Virus record (IMG/VR): IMGVR_UViG_3300046810_000554
Coordinates: 1-57,843 of that record
Length of the DNA: 57,843 nt
Source: a virus
Strand: one strand, 5' to 3'
The notes under the pieces are model-generated. The model worked only from the letters and a program-made list of their open reading frames with translations, did not search any database and was not told the origin of the DNA. Positions 49,701-56,643 of the stretch are shown piece by piece (the first letter of the stretch is position 1; each line of letters opens with the position of its first letter). A program made the translations under genes and the position numbers.

Positions 49701-51817
49701 TTACCGGGCTGCGCACGGATGTGGATGGTAAGGCCAGCGGCACGGCCGTGAGCAGCCTAACGCAGAGGGTAACCACTGCCGAGGGCAGTATCGCGAGCCA
49801 AGGCACAGCGCTGACTGGGCTTTCGAATACCGTTGCAGGTAAGGCAGACGCGCAGGCACTGACTGCGCTAACTACGCGAGTCACCAGCGCAGAGGGCGTG
49901 AACACCTCCCAAGGCAATGCCATCACCAGCTTGAACAACAGCCTGGCTGGCAAGGCAAACTCTTCAACTGTGACGACGCTTAGCAACACCGTAAGCGAAC
50001 AAGGCGTTGACCTCACCGCACAGGGCAACGCTCTGACCAACATCAAGGCGAACCTGTCCGGGATCAGGGGCGATAGCATCAACCTTATACCGGACACCTA
50101 TAGCTGGTTGGGGACTACGCTTCCGACCATTGCGGTTAGCAGTACAGCCGTCGCAACCTCGGTAGACGCCAGCGTCCCCAGTGGCAACAGATTCCGGGTA
50201 GTCCGCGGTGAGGTGGCGCAGCCGTGGATCATGATGGCGGCCAGCAACAACGCTGCAGGTTGGAACGTGACCCTCAAGGCAGGCACTTACCTGCTGTCGT
50301 TTTGGGCCAACACCAACGGAGCGGGGATCACAAACGGTCTCACATTGCGAGCTGCCTTTTGGGATGGATCCAGCAGGAGCCCGACTGACTTCAGGCTAAC
50401 CGGTGACCGCGTGCGCTACACGGCTGTGATTACGGTCACTGCTGAAAGCCAAGGTGCTGCAGTGTTCTTCGTCCCGGCTGGCGCTGCGGGAGATGTGTTC
50501 TGGATAGACTCGGTGATGATCGAGGCGCGGGTTGGGACTTCAAATGTCCCGTCGGCGTTTGTGTCTGGCCCGTCCATAACTTCGGCCGCTAACGCTGCGG
50601 CTATATCCTTGCTCAATGCCGCCGTGACTCGGCAGGGCCAGGATATAACCAGTGCGAGTCAGGCGGTTACGCAGCTTTCCAGCTCTATTGGGGGAACCGG
50701 TGTAAATCTGCTACCAGATACCTACAGCTGGATTGCGAGTGCTGCGCTGCCTGCCATAGGTCTGACCGCCGGCCTTTCTCTGTCCGGCTTGTCCGGCGAA
50801 GCAGGTTCTGTAGCGGGCGGCGCTATCCGCATTCAGACGACGGATACGAACACGAACCGGCAGTTCATGCTGATTCCAGTGAATAGCGATGTGAACGGGA
50901 GAAACATCCCCGTTGAGCCTGGGACGTACTTGGTCTCTTTCTTCGCGTACTCCAACCAGAACGTGACTCTGCGTGCCGGGTTGTGGGATTCCACGGGCGC
51001 TAGGCTGGGGGCGACCAAAGTCATCGGCACCGCAAGGGTGAGACACACGTTTGTGGTCACCATTACGGTCGCGGGGATGGCGGCGGTGATCGTCTATCCG
51101 AGCACTGATGGCGTGTCCGGCGTGCCCACCGTTTATTACAGCTTCATGGTAGAGAAGCAGATCGGGGGCTCGATTGTGCCTTCGCCGTTTACCCCTGGCA
51201 GCAGCGCCAGTTCGGTGACCGGCCAGGCAAGCGCTATCAGCGCCACGCAGGCGACGGTTGGCCAGCAGGGAGCTGCAATCACTTCGATGAGTTCGCGTAT
51301 CGACTCTGTAACGGCCACGGCTGGGAGTGCGAGCGCCACGGCTCAACAGGCGCTCACCACTGCGTCTGCGACTGATGGTGAGCTGTCCGCGATGTACACG
51401 GTCAAGCTGGGCGTCACTTCCAATGGGTATTACTACCCGGCAGGGTTTGGCCTGGGTATCGAGAATGGGCCAGCAGGACTGCAGTCGACGTTCGCGGTGA
51501 TGGCCGACAAGTTCGTTGTTCTGAATGGCACCGGGGCAGCAAGCCCGGTTTCACCGTTCTCGATCCTGGGGGGGCAAACGTTCATCAACGCCGCAATCAT
51601 TCAGGACGGCACGATCACCAACGCCAAGATCGGCAGCTTCATCAGCTCCACAAACTATGTGGCAGGCCAGCAAGGATGGATTCTCAACAAAAACGGCACG
51701 CTGGAAATCAACGGTGTGGTGTCTGGTAGCGGGCGACTGGTGGTGACTAACCGTTCGGTTCGCGTATTTGACGCCAACGGCGTGAAGCGAGTGCAACTTG
51801 GAGATCTCACTGAATGA
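46766..51817 (+). CDS. Tail tip / host specificity protein J-like
   Basis: 1683 residues, ATG at 46766 (GGAGA). The N-terminal two-fifths is the gpJ hub (SLRSIAVAKMLIAIGEGEFEG; NNPCWATRGITINDRFGLGRRI; ISAIYRGMTYWAQGQVFTLSD). Fibronectin-III-like domains lie at about 645-830. A helical, Thr/Gln-rich stalk follows (about 960-1095), then two homologous jelly-roll-like modules (1102-1271 and 1311-1476). A DUF1983-like C-terminus (DGTITNAKIGSFISSTNYVA; GWILNKNGTLEINGVVSGSG) ends the protein. It probably binds the receptor. Confidence 0.95.
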   Translation: MGAAEKIDIHGAKGGDDKPKTPTEAPDSLRSIAVAKMLIAIGEGEFEGTPTARDIYLDNTPLQDPQGNMNFPNVKWEWRTGAVDQTYIQGIPSVENETTVSTELRSGTPWVRAISNTQLSAVRVRFAWPALQAVDADGNINGYRIEYKVELATDGGAYQQVLSEAADGKTTSTYERTRRIDLPKATSGWLMRVTRVTENKNNNKISDTMQIAGFTEVIDAKIRYPNTALLYIEFSAEQFRSIPAVTVSCKARKWPVPSNYDPVARTYIGIWDGTFKEAYTNNPCWATRGITINDRFGLGRRIKSWMVDKWELYRISQYCDQLVPDGKGGMEPRFICNLNLQSKADAWSLLRDISAIYRGMTYWAQGQVFTLSDMPRSTDFDFAYTGANVITEGKPPFTYSSSSERTRYTRALVSYDNPLNNYDTDVTSVTDAKLQRRYGDNPLEISAIGCDRESEAQRRGKWALLTNSKDRAVIFRVGLDGRIPLPGYVIPIADELLAGRAVGGRISAVEGLAITLDRDTQAKAGDRLILNLPNGKCEGRTVQAVDGRQITVTTAYSVSPERELIWALDADDLAIPLYRVVSVARPETGVFEISAVQYDPSKFAHIDTGARLEERPISVIPITVVQPPASVALTATSAIAQGLSVATMNIVWPAVNGAVSYDVEWRKDSGNWIKLPRTGATSVDVVGIYAGAYLARVRAVSAFDISSIWKNSDLTQLSGKTGLPPAVTSLTTTSLLFGIQINWAFPPGAEDTQRTELWYGTANDISASEKLADLAYPQADYSMQQLKAGATLFFWARLVDRSGNIGPFFPVVEGVMGQASTDATAILDQIAGQLEESALGEELLSEIGKIDGNGPGSVNERLAAAKALSDQLLGNLATQLGEVNEELQGQIDQIEDLADSAGWKDDRPYTSGQSVIFTDGFLYQATKDVPVNTPPPNTDYWLNVGQAVSTANGLAARTQTIETKVTEIEGVNTTQATQITGLRTDVDGKASGTAVSSLTQRVTTAEGSIASQGTALTGLSNTVAGKADAQALTALTTRVTSAEGVNTSQGNAITSLNNSLAGKANSSTVTTLSNTVSEQGVDLTAQGNALTNIKANLSGIRGDSINLIPDTYSWLGTTLPTIAVSSTAVATSVDASVPSGNRFRVVRGEVAQPWIMMAASNNAAGWNVTLKAGTYLLSFWANTNGAGITNGLTLRAAFWDGSSRSPTDFRLTGDRVRYTAVITVTAESQGAAVFFVPAGAAGDVFWIDSVMIEARVGTSNVPSAFVSGPSITSAANAAAISLLNAAVTRQGQDITSASQAVTQLSSSIGGTGVNLLPDTYSWIASAALPAIGLTAGLSLSGLSGEAGSVAGGAIRIQTTDTNTNRQFMLIPVNSDVNGRNIPVEPGTYLVSFFAYSNQNVTLRAGLWDSTGARLGATKVIGTARVRHTFVVTITVAGMAAVIVYPSTDGVSGVPTVYYSFMVEKQIGGSIVPSPFTPGSSASSVTGQASAISATQATVGQQGAAITSMSSRIDSVTATAGSASATAQQALTTASATDGELSAMYTVKLGVTSNGYYYPAGFGLGIENGPAGLQSTFAVMADKFVVLNGTGAASPVSPFSILGGQTFINAAIIQDGTITNAKIGSFISSTNYVAGQQGWILNKNGTLEINGVVSGSGRLVVTNRSVRVFDANGVKRVQLGDLTE
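50071..51195 (+). repeat. Tandem ~165-residue modules in J
   Basis: Module A (50071-50580) starts DSINLIPDTYSW and module B (50698-51195) VNLLPDTYSW. Both continue with (K/P)xGTYL(L/V)SF, LTLRA-x-WD or VTLRAGLWD, R-V-R-(Y/H)-T and end V-P-S-x-F. The DNA has diverged, so the duplication is old. Carbohydrate binding is a reasonable guess. Confidence 0.8.
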
Positions 51818-52131
51818 GTTTTGGATTGCGAATATGGGGTGGCGATGGGGCGCTCCAGCTGGATGAAAACTCCTTCACCATTAGAGTCGTGCTTTCCACG
51901 CTTGTGACATTTTCGGGTGGGAAATCGAGTCAGGATTTCTCGGTTCCGGGCGTGGACTCCGCGAATGGCGTTGTGCTGGTTATCCCCAACGGGCCTTACG
52001 ACGAGCAGCAGCGGCAATTCGAAACTGAGATGTTGAGTGGGGTAGCCAGGGTTTATAACCACACGCGAGGGTATGCCGCCAGTCTTATCGCGGGTGGCAC
52101 GATGAGGCTTATCGTTATGAGGTTTAATTAA
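51814..52131 (+). CDS. Tail fibre accessory protein
   Basis: 105 residues, ATGA overlap with J. Beta-rich: SFGLRIWGGDGALQLDENSF, VDSANGVVLVIPNGP. The start resembles that of the next gene (MTYGLQFKNN), and both resemble small proteins found after J in Pseudomonas prophages. Function unknown, probably tail tip. Confidence 0.65.
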   Translation: MSFGLRIWGGDGALQLDENSFTIRVVLSTLVTFSGGKSSQDFSVPGVDSANGVVLVIPNGPYDEQQRQFETEMLSGVARVYNHTRGYAASLIAGGTMRLIVMRFN

Positions 52132-52814
52132 TGACTTATGGGCTTCAGTTCAAAAACAACAGTGACGTCGTAACTCTCGATTCAGAATATGCCCGACTGA
52201 TGGTGATTTCTAGCGGACGGTTCAGCCCAACCGAAGAGAGTGGTCTTGGGTCCACCACATACTTCGATAGGCCAGTTACATCTCAGGAGCCGCCATTAGT
52301 TTTTGTCAGGCCTGATACGGTAAGTCGTGTGGCGGGGCTTTGCCTTATGAGACTGATTGGCGGGCCGGGGAACTGGACCGGCTTCTACGTCCGCGCCTAC
52401 AACGTGAACACTGCACAGCCCAACGGGCGATATTTTGTTGCCGCCTTTGGTGCCCAGGCAGCCGCGCAGTTTGGGATGCGGCTGTGGAATGGCGAATCAA
52501 CCATGCTATTTGACTCAGGAACACCGAACGCGAGTTTCACTCGATCATTTCAAACTTGGAGTTATGAGCGGTACGAAACTACATCACAAGGTCTCACCCG
52601 CATTTACTACAGCGTTCCTTTCAACTTCCCAGAAGACGAGTACTTATTAATCAATTCATTTGGCATGCCAATGAATTCAGGGAGTGGTATTCCACGGTCG
52701 TTATACTGTTTGTGGGATTTCCCTAATGGGAAGTTGTACGCGGTCACGTCAGCGGCGTCCAATCCGACAGCGTTTTTTCTACCCGCCCTATTCGCAAAGA
52801 TGCAATTGGCGTAA
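52131..52814 (+). CDS. Tail fibre-like protein
   Basis: 227 residues, overlapping the previous stop by one base (TAATG). Beta-rich with many aromatic residues: YGLQFKNNSDVVTLDSEYAR; GMRLWNGESTMLFDSG; YCLWDFPNGKLYAVTSA. Likely distal tail component or adhesin. Lower GC than J, fitting exchange at the fibre end. Confidence 0.65.
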   Translation: MTYGLQFKNNSDVVTLDSEYARLMVISSGRFSPTEESGLGSTTYFDRPVTSQEPPLVFVRPDTVSRVAGLCLMRLIGGPGNWTGFYVRAYNVNTAQPNGRYFVAAFGAQAAAQFGMRLWNGESTMLFDSGTPNASFTRSFQTWSYERYETTSQGLTRIYYSVPFNFPEDEYLLINSFGMPMNSGSGIPRSLYCLWDFPNGKLYAVTSAASNPTAFFLPALFAKMQLA

Positions 52815-52884
52815 GGGCAATTACGAAGGAAGCTGTTAATAAATCTCTTCTACCCCCTATGTACCCACCAAGGAAACCAATGAT

Positions 52885-53103
52885 ATGCCTTATATTGCAG
52901 TTAACAATAGCAACAATTTTGACACGAACAACGGCGTCCGTTACGCGACGCAAGAAGCAGCTGACGCCCGTGCGCGGGAGATCCTGACGCAGTTCCCTAC
53001 CGCCCAGGTCTTCACCGCCCAGGTGACCAAGGACTACAGCGCCAAGGTGACCGTGACGGCCAAGGATCCTGAAGAGGTTGTGGTCGAGCCCGTCGCCGAA
53101 TAA
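52885..53103 (+). CDS. 72-residue protein before the lysis genes
   Basis: AAGGAAACC before ATG. MPYIAVNNSNNFDTNNGVRY then helical AADARAREILTQFPTAQVF and strand repeats (AKVTVTAKDPEEVVVEPVAE). A short protein with this plan is common after tail fibres. Followed by a terminator. Confidence 0.6.
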   Translation: MPYIAVNNSNNFDTNNGVRYATQEAADARAREILTQFPTAQVFTAQVTKDYSAKVTVTAKDPEEVVVEPVAE

Positions 53104-53122
53104 GTCGCACCCGATCAGCAGT

Positions 53123-53147
53123 GCCCGCCCTGAGCGGGCTTTTTTTC
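53123..53147 (+). terminator. Terminator before the lysis genes
   Basis: GCCCGC (53123-53128) pairs with GCGGGC (53134-53139), then a seven-T run. Confidence 0.88.
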
Positions 53148-53161
53148 GCCTGGAGAAAAGC

Positions 53162-53599
53162 ATGACCGCAACTGAAAACGACCGCGACGTATTGGCTCGC
53201 ACGCTCTGGGGTGAAGCCCGCGGCGAAGGATTGGCAGGACAGATCGCCGTGGCCTGGTCGATCCGCAACCGTGTGGAAATGGACCTGCACAACGATGGCA
53301 AGCCGGACTGGTGGGGCGAGGGTTATGCCGGTGTCTGCCAAAAAGCCTGGCAGTTCAGCTGCTGGAACAAAAACGATCCGAACTTCCCGTACCTGAGTGG
53401 CGCGAAGCAGATCCCATTTCGCGAGCTGGCGCAGGCCCGCATTGCTGCCGACCAGGTGATCGATGGCAAGCAGCCGGACCCAACTGGCGGGGCGACTCAC
53501 TACTACGCGACCACGATGCCGAAGGCTCCAGCCTGGGCTGCGAAGGCCAAGCGGAGGCTGAAGATGGGGCATCACATCTTCTTCAAGGATGTGCCATGA
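53162..53599 (+). CDS. Endolysin: SleB-type cell wall hydrolase
   Basis: 145 residues, GGAGA before ATG. VLARTLWGEARGEGLAGQIAVAWSIRNRV holds the catalytic Glu (WGEARGE) of the Hydrolase_2/SleB lytic-transglycosylase-like family; CQKAWQFSCWNKNDPN and the GATHYYAT motif are also characteristic. No signal peptide, so a separate holin is needed. Coupled to Rz by ATGA. Confidence 0.9.
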   Translation: MTATENDRDVLARTLWGEARGEGLAGQIAVAWSIRNRVEMDLHNDGKPDWWGEGYAGVCQKAWQFSCWNKNDPNFPYLSGAKQIPFRELAQARIAADQVIDGKQPDPTGGATHYYATTMPKAPAWAAKAKRRLKMGHHIFFKDVP

Positions 53600-54096
53600 C
53601 GGCCGTCCTCAAGCTGGTGCCCGCGTGGATGTGGGCTCTGTTGGCGCTGCTGGTCGCTGTCGGATATCTGGCGTTGCGCCTCGACGCCGAGAAGGACTCT
53701 CGCAATGCGGTGACAGTTGAGCGTGACTCTGAGCGGGAAAAGGTGGCGCAGCTTACCGCTGCGAATGAGTCACGCAAGAGAACTCAAAAACTACTGCTCG
53801 ATCTCGATACGCAGCATAACCAGGAACAGGCCAAAGCCGATGAAACGAACAAGCCCATGCTTACTGCTGTCGCTACTGGCGCTCAGCGGGTGTATGTCAA
53901 AGCCAGTTGCCCAGCAGCCCCTGTGCGAGCCACCCCAGCCGCCCCCGGCAAGCCTGATGAAGAAGGTCGAGCCGAACTTGATCCAGCGACTGCGGAAAGA
54001 ATTCTCCATGCCGGAGTCGACGGTGACGACGCCATCCGGCAGTTGAGCGCACTGCAGCATTACGTCAGCACCGTATGCCTCGGGGGTGCAAAATGA
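53596..54096 (+). CDS. Rz: i-spanin Rz-like
   Basis: 166 residues. One N-terminal membrane anchor (WMWALLALLVAVGYLALRL) followed by a periplasmic coiled coil (RNAVTVERDSEREKVAQLTA) and a Cys/Pro segment (KASCPAAPVRATPAAPGKP). It joins with the embedded o-spanin to disrupt the outer membrane at lysis. Confidence 0.88.
   Translation: MTAVLKLVPAWMWALLALLVAVGYLALRLDAEKDSRNAVTVERDSEREKVAQLTAANESRKRTQKLLLDLDTQHNQEQAKADETNKPMLTAVATGAQRVYVKASCPAAPVRATPAAPGKPDEEGRAELDPATAERILHAGVDGDDAIRQLSALQHYVSTVCLGGAK
53840..54046 (+). CDS. Rz1: o-spanin Rz1-like, nested in Rz
   Basis: 68 residues in the +1 frame entirely inside Rz. Lipoprotein signal (MKRTSPCLLLSLLALSGC) with lipobox, then a Pro-rich stretch (LCEPPQPPPASL) typical of Rz1. 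The ribosome site is weak, as usual for nested o-spanins. Confidence 0.88.
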   Translation: MKRTSPCLLLSLLALSGCMSKPVAQQPLCEPPQPPPASLMKKVEPNLIQRLRKEFSMPESTVTTPSGS

Positions 54097-54345
54097 TCAG
54101 GCCGCGGCTTTAGGGAAAGCAAAGCAGCGGTTGCTCTGCGGCACTGAGTTGGCCCGAGAGCAACTGATTACAAGGAAGGTTCTTTAAACTGATAAAACAA
54201 CGACTTGAAGCATTCCTTGTTACGTGGCGTATCCGGGGAGGCGGTTGCCATAGAGTTATGGCTCCAGAGAACTCGAATGGATGGAAAATACATTCAAATA
54301 GATGAACATTCACGTTCAACTTGCAGGCTGGCTAAGTCATGATGG

Positions 54346-54774
54346 GCCACCAATAAAGGGGCGGCCTTATGAATATATCGAATCGTTTACGACGTGAGCG
54401 CAAGGCCCGAGGCATGTCCCAAGGCGCACTGGCGTTGGCCTGTGGCGTGCAGGCTAACACACAACATCACTACGAGAACGGTTTGCGCCTTCCCCGTGCC
54501 GACTATCTCTGCGCCTTACAGACCATGGGTTTCGATGTGCAATACATTCTGTCCGGTGTACGCGGTACTTTGGGCGAGGCGCAACTTTCCGAAGATGAGG
54601 CAACCGTCATTCACGACTTTCGGTTAGTGCAAGCAGGGGACCAGCAAGCAGTTCTACGGATTTTGGCTACGCTGGCCAACGGTGTACTGGTGATAGCCGA
54701 GGATCCAGTTTAAGCGGCCTGGATCGGAAGGGTTGCGGGCATTGGCTGTACGCGTAGCGACGCCACCAATAAAG
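54346..54774. repeat. 13-bp direct repeats flanking the XRE gene
   Basis: GCCACCAATAAAG at 54346-54358, just before the ribosome site, and again at 54762-54774, after the stop. A possible footprint of cassette insertion or two regulator-binding sites. Confidence 0.6.
54369..54713 (+). CDS. XRE-family HTH regulator
   Basis: 114 residues. NRLRRERKARGMSQGALALACGVQANTQHHYENGLRLPRADYLCALQTMG is a full Cro/C1-type HTH, followed by a family-specific tail (YILSGVRGTLGEAQLSEDEATVIHDFRLV). Such proteins occur near phage and island ends in Pseudomonas. Target unknown. A 13-bp direct repeat flanks the gene. Confidence 0.85.
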   Translation: MNISNRLRRERKARGMSQGALALACGVQANTQHHYENGLRLPRADYLCALQTMGFDVQYILSGVRGTLGEAQLSEDEATVIHDFRLVQAGDQQAVLRILATLANGVLVIAEDPV

Positions 54775-54783
54775 ATCTAACGC

Positions 54784-54963
54784 CTAATCAAGTGTCTTCC
54801 ACGGGAATTGCTCTTCGCTTCTAGGTAAGCAGGTGTCCAGATGGGGAAAAGGTTGCTCTTGGTCGACTTCCATTTGCTGCGCGCCACATTTCCGACAACT
54901 GACGGTGACATCGTCCAGCCTCCACAGCGCGCTCCAAGCAATCACATCGCTGCTGGTGGCCAT
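54784..54963 (-). CDS. 59-residue Cys/His protein (paralogue A)
   Basis: ATG at 54963. WSALWRLDDVTVSCRKCGAQQ, then EQPFPHLDTCLPRSEEQFPWKTL: C-x2-C ... H-x3-C ligands followed by F-P-W. The same framework recurs in the 56106 protein, so the two are paralogues. Probably zinc-binding. The longer frame upstream to 55095 lacks a better start. Confidence 0.65.
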   Translation of the reverse strand: MATSSDVIAWSALWRLDDVTVSCRKCGAQQMEVDQEQPFPHLDTCLPRSEEQFPWKTLD

Positions 54964-55208
54964 TTGGTCGTCTTCCCTGTTTGAGCACTTATTGTGCCTA
55001 TCATGCACTCGAATGGGTGCTGTCAATACAATGGACATCACCCGCGCTGGAGCATTCCATCCGGTGCGCATGTCGTTTAAGCCCACCGGGTACACGCTCC
55101 TCGTACCCTCTAGTCGTGGAGGCTACCTACCCGCGGTTTTTGGCCATGTAGCGATACCCATCAATCTGGTAGTGTGTCTTCGAATTTTTTCCTACTCGTG
55201 ATGCTTCC

Positions 55209-55667
55209 ATGCTCAAACCAATACTAATCGTCGAAGATGACCTGAGAGATTTAGAGCTGACGTTGATCGCGTTGGAACGTACCGGCTTGGCAAACCAAGT
55301 GATTATTCTCCGCGACGGTGTCGAAGCTTTGGACTACCTGTTTCGTCGTAACGAATTTTCCAGCCGGCCAGAAGGTAATCCAGCAGTCGTGATGCTCGAC
55401 TTGAAGCTACCGAGGGTCGACGGCTTAGGCGTACTGGAAGCGGTCCGAGCAAATGAGAAGCTGCAACATATCCCGATCGTGATGCTCACTAGCTCCCAAA
55501 TGGAGACGGATCTGTTACGTGCCTACGAGCTCGGGGTGAACGCCTATGTGGTCAAGCCTTTTGAGTTCGATGAGTTTATGAAGGCTGTCTCCAAGTTGGG
55601 GTTATTCTGGGCTGTGGTGAATGAGCCGCCGCTGGGTTCTGTTCGTCCCGTGCTCAAAAGGGATTGA
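55209..55667 (+). CDS. Stand-alone CheY-like response regulator
   Basis: 152 residues, a single receiver domain of the Rcp1/phytochrome-partner type. ILIVEDDLRDLELTLIALE gives the acidic pair, VVMLDLKLPRVDG the phospho-accepting Asp (about residue 63), IVMLTSS the Thr and VVKPFEF the Lys. No output domain. Such regulators normally sit beside a bacteriophytochrome-type kinase; none is present here. The ribosome site before the ATG is poor. Confidence 0.88.
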   Translation: MLKPILIVEDDLRDLELTLIALERTGLANQVIILRDGVEALDYLFRRNEFSSRPEGNPAVVMLDLKLPRVDGLGVLEAVRANEKLQHIPIVMLTSSQMETDLLRAYELGVNAYVVKPFEFDEFMKAVSKLGLFWAVVNEPPLGSVRPVLKRD

Positions 55668-55722
55668 TTGCTGTAGCCTCACCCTTAGAGGCGGTCAATT
55701 CTGTCACCACCGAGGAGCTGCG

Positions 55723-55938
55723 ATGAAAACCTGCATAATCAGCGGTGACCTATCGTCCGGTAGCGCTGCTGGGCAAAATCAGACCGTGAACCTGTGTGAC
55801 GATTGCGTGGCAGATGATGGTCTGCAACATGGCACGCTGGTTATCCGTGAGGAGGAAGAATACGAGCCTGGCTACGGCGAAACCTGCGCGTGGTGCGGCA
55901 AGACCGCCGAAGAGGAGGCTCAAGCCTGGGCCGAGTGA
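55723..55938 (+). CDS. 71-residue protein with CxxC pairs
   Basis: GAGGAG before ATG. LCDDCVADD and ETCAWCGKTAEEE are two CxxC motifs, which suggests a small zinc-binding protein. The pattern is known to me from integrative elements and plasmids of Pseudomonas rather than from phage structural regions. Followed by a strong terminator. Confidence 0.65.
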   Translation: MKTCIISGDLSSGSAAGQNQTVNLCDDCVADDGLQHGTLVIREEEEYEPGYGETCAWCGKTAEEEAQAWAE

Positions 55939-55982
55939 CAGCGCTACGCATAACGGGACATTCGTTAAATGCCACCCCACAG

Positions 55983-56008
55983 AAAAGCCCACCCCGGTGG
56001 GCTTTTTT
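55983..56008 (+). terminator. Terminator after the CxxC protein gene
   Basis: AAGCCCAC (55985-55992) pairs with GTGGGCTT (55997-56004), then TTTT. Confidence 0.85.
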
Positions 56009-56105
56009 GCGCCCGGCGGTCAGCGGTCCCCCCGCCGCTGGCCTACCATCAATGCATTGGGTGGTGTCAGGCTGTGCCCGTCACACACGCAACCGGAGCC
56101 GCACC

Positions 56106-56384
56106 ATGTCCGACATCCACACGCCGTTTGGCGTGCTAGAGGCTGACGATGCCCGGGAACTGCTTATTCCGCCAGCTGATGGGCTGGACCGTCAGGTGCT
56201 GGCGCACGCCTGGCGCTGGCAGGCGGTGGGCCTTTTTTTGCGTTGCGTCGCCTGTGGCCACTCCCAAAAGGCCAGCGACAGTACCCGGCCTTTTCCCCAT
56301 GGCCCCAGGTGTCGCGCCTCGTCCGCTGACGGGGATTTCCCGTGGCGCGAGCTGGCGGAGATCTTGCGGCAATTACCCCGCTAG
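56106..56384 (+). CDS. 92-residue Cys/His protein (paralogue B)
   Basis: GGAG before ATG. HAWRWQAVGLFLRCVACGHSQ, RPFPHGPRCRASSADGDFPWREL repeats the C-x2-CG...PFPH-x3-C...FPW framework of the 54784 protein, with an extra 35-residue N-terminus (HTPFGVLEADDARELLIPPADG). Probably zinc-binding; upstream of the frameshifted gene. Confidence 0.65.
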   Translation: MSDIHTPFGVLEADDARELLIPPADGLDRQVLAHAWRWQAVGLFLRCVACGHSQKASDSTRPFPHGPRCRASSADGDFPWRELAEILRQLPR

Positions 56385-56393
56385 GGAGGCGGC

Positions 56394-56634
56394 ATGAAAG
56401 CCGGGATTTCAGGAAGAAACGCTGCGCGCCATGCTCGAGGGCGGCGCGGTGCGCGAGGTGCTGGTCAGCCGGCATGAAGAGAAGTGGTCCTTGGCCATCC
56501 GCCGGGGCGGGACCGGCAGTTGCTGGCTGCCGGTGCGTTCACGCCGCGAAGCGCTGCGCACTTGGGCCAGCCTGACAGCGGTGGGACGCTTTGCCGAGTC
56601 GGCGGGGATCCGCGCCTTTCAGGTCGAACTCTGA
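56394..56634 (+). pseudogene. Frameshifted partition-associated-like gene
   Basis: GGGAGG and ATG at 56394 begin a frame that ends after 27 codons. The following frame reads KPGFQEETLRAMLEGGAVRE and on to RSRREALRTWASLTAVGRFA and AFQVEL, like small plasmid/ICE partition-associated (ParC/KfrB-type) proteins. Removing one A from the AAA at 56397-56399 restores a continuous MKPGF start. Either an inactivating insertion or a sequencing error. Confidence 0.6.
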
Positions 56635-56643
56635 AACGACGGG

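Noticed and set aside
54110-54319. 69-codon minus-strand frame after the spanins
   Set aside because: Starts without a ribosome site and has no recognisable content; the 54097-54368 gap is best left as intergenic.
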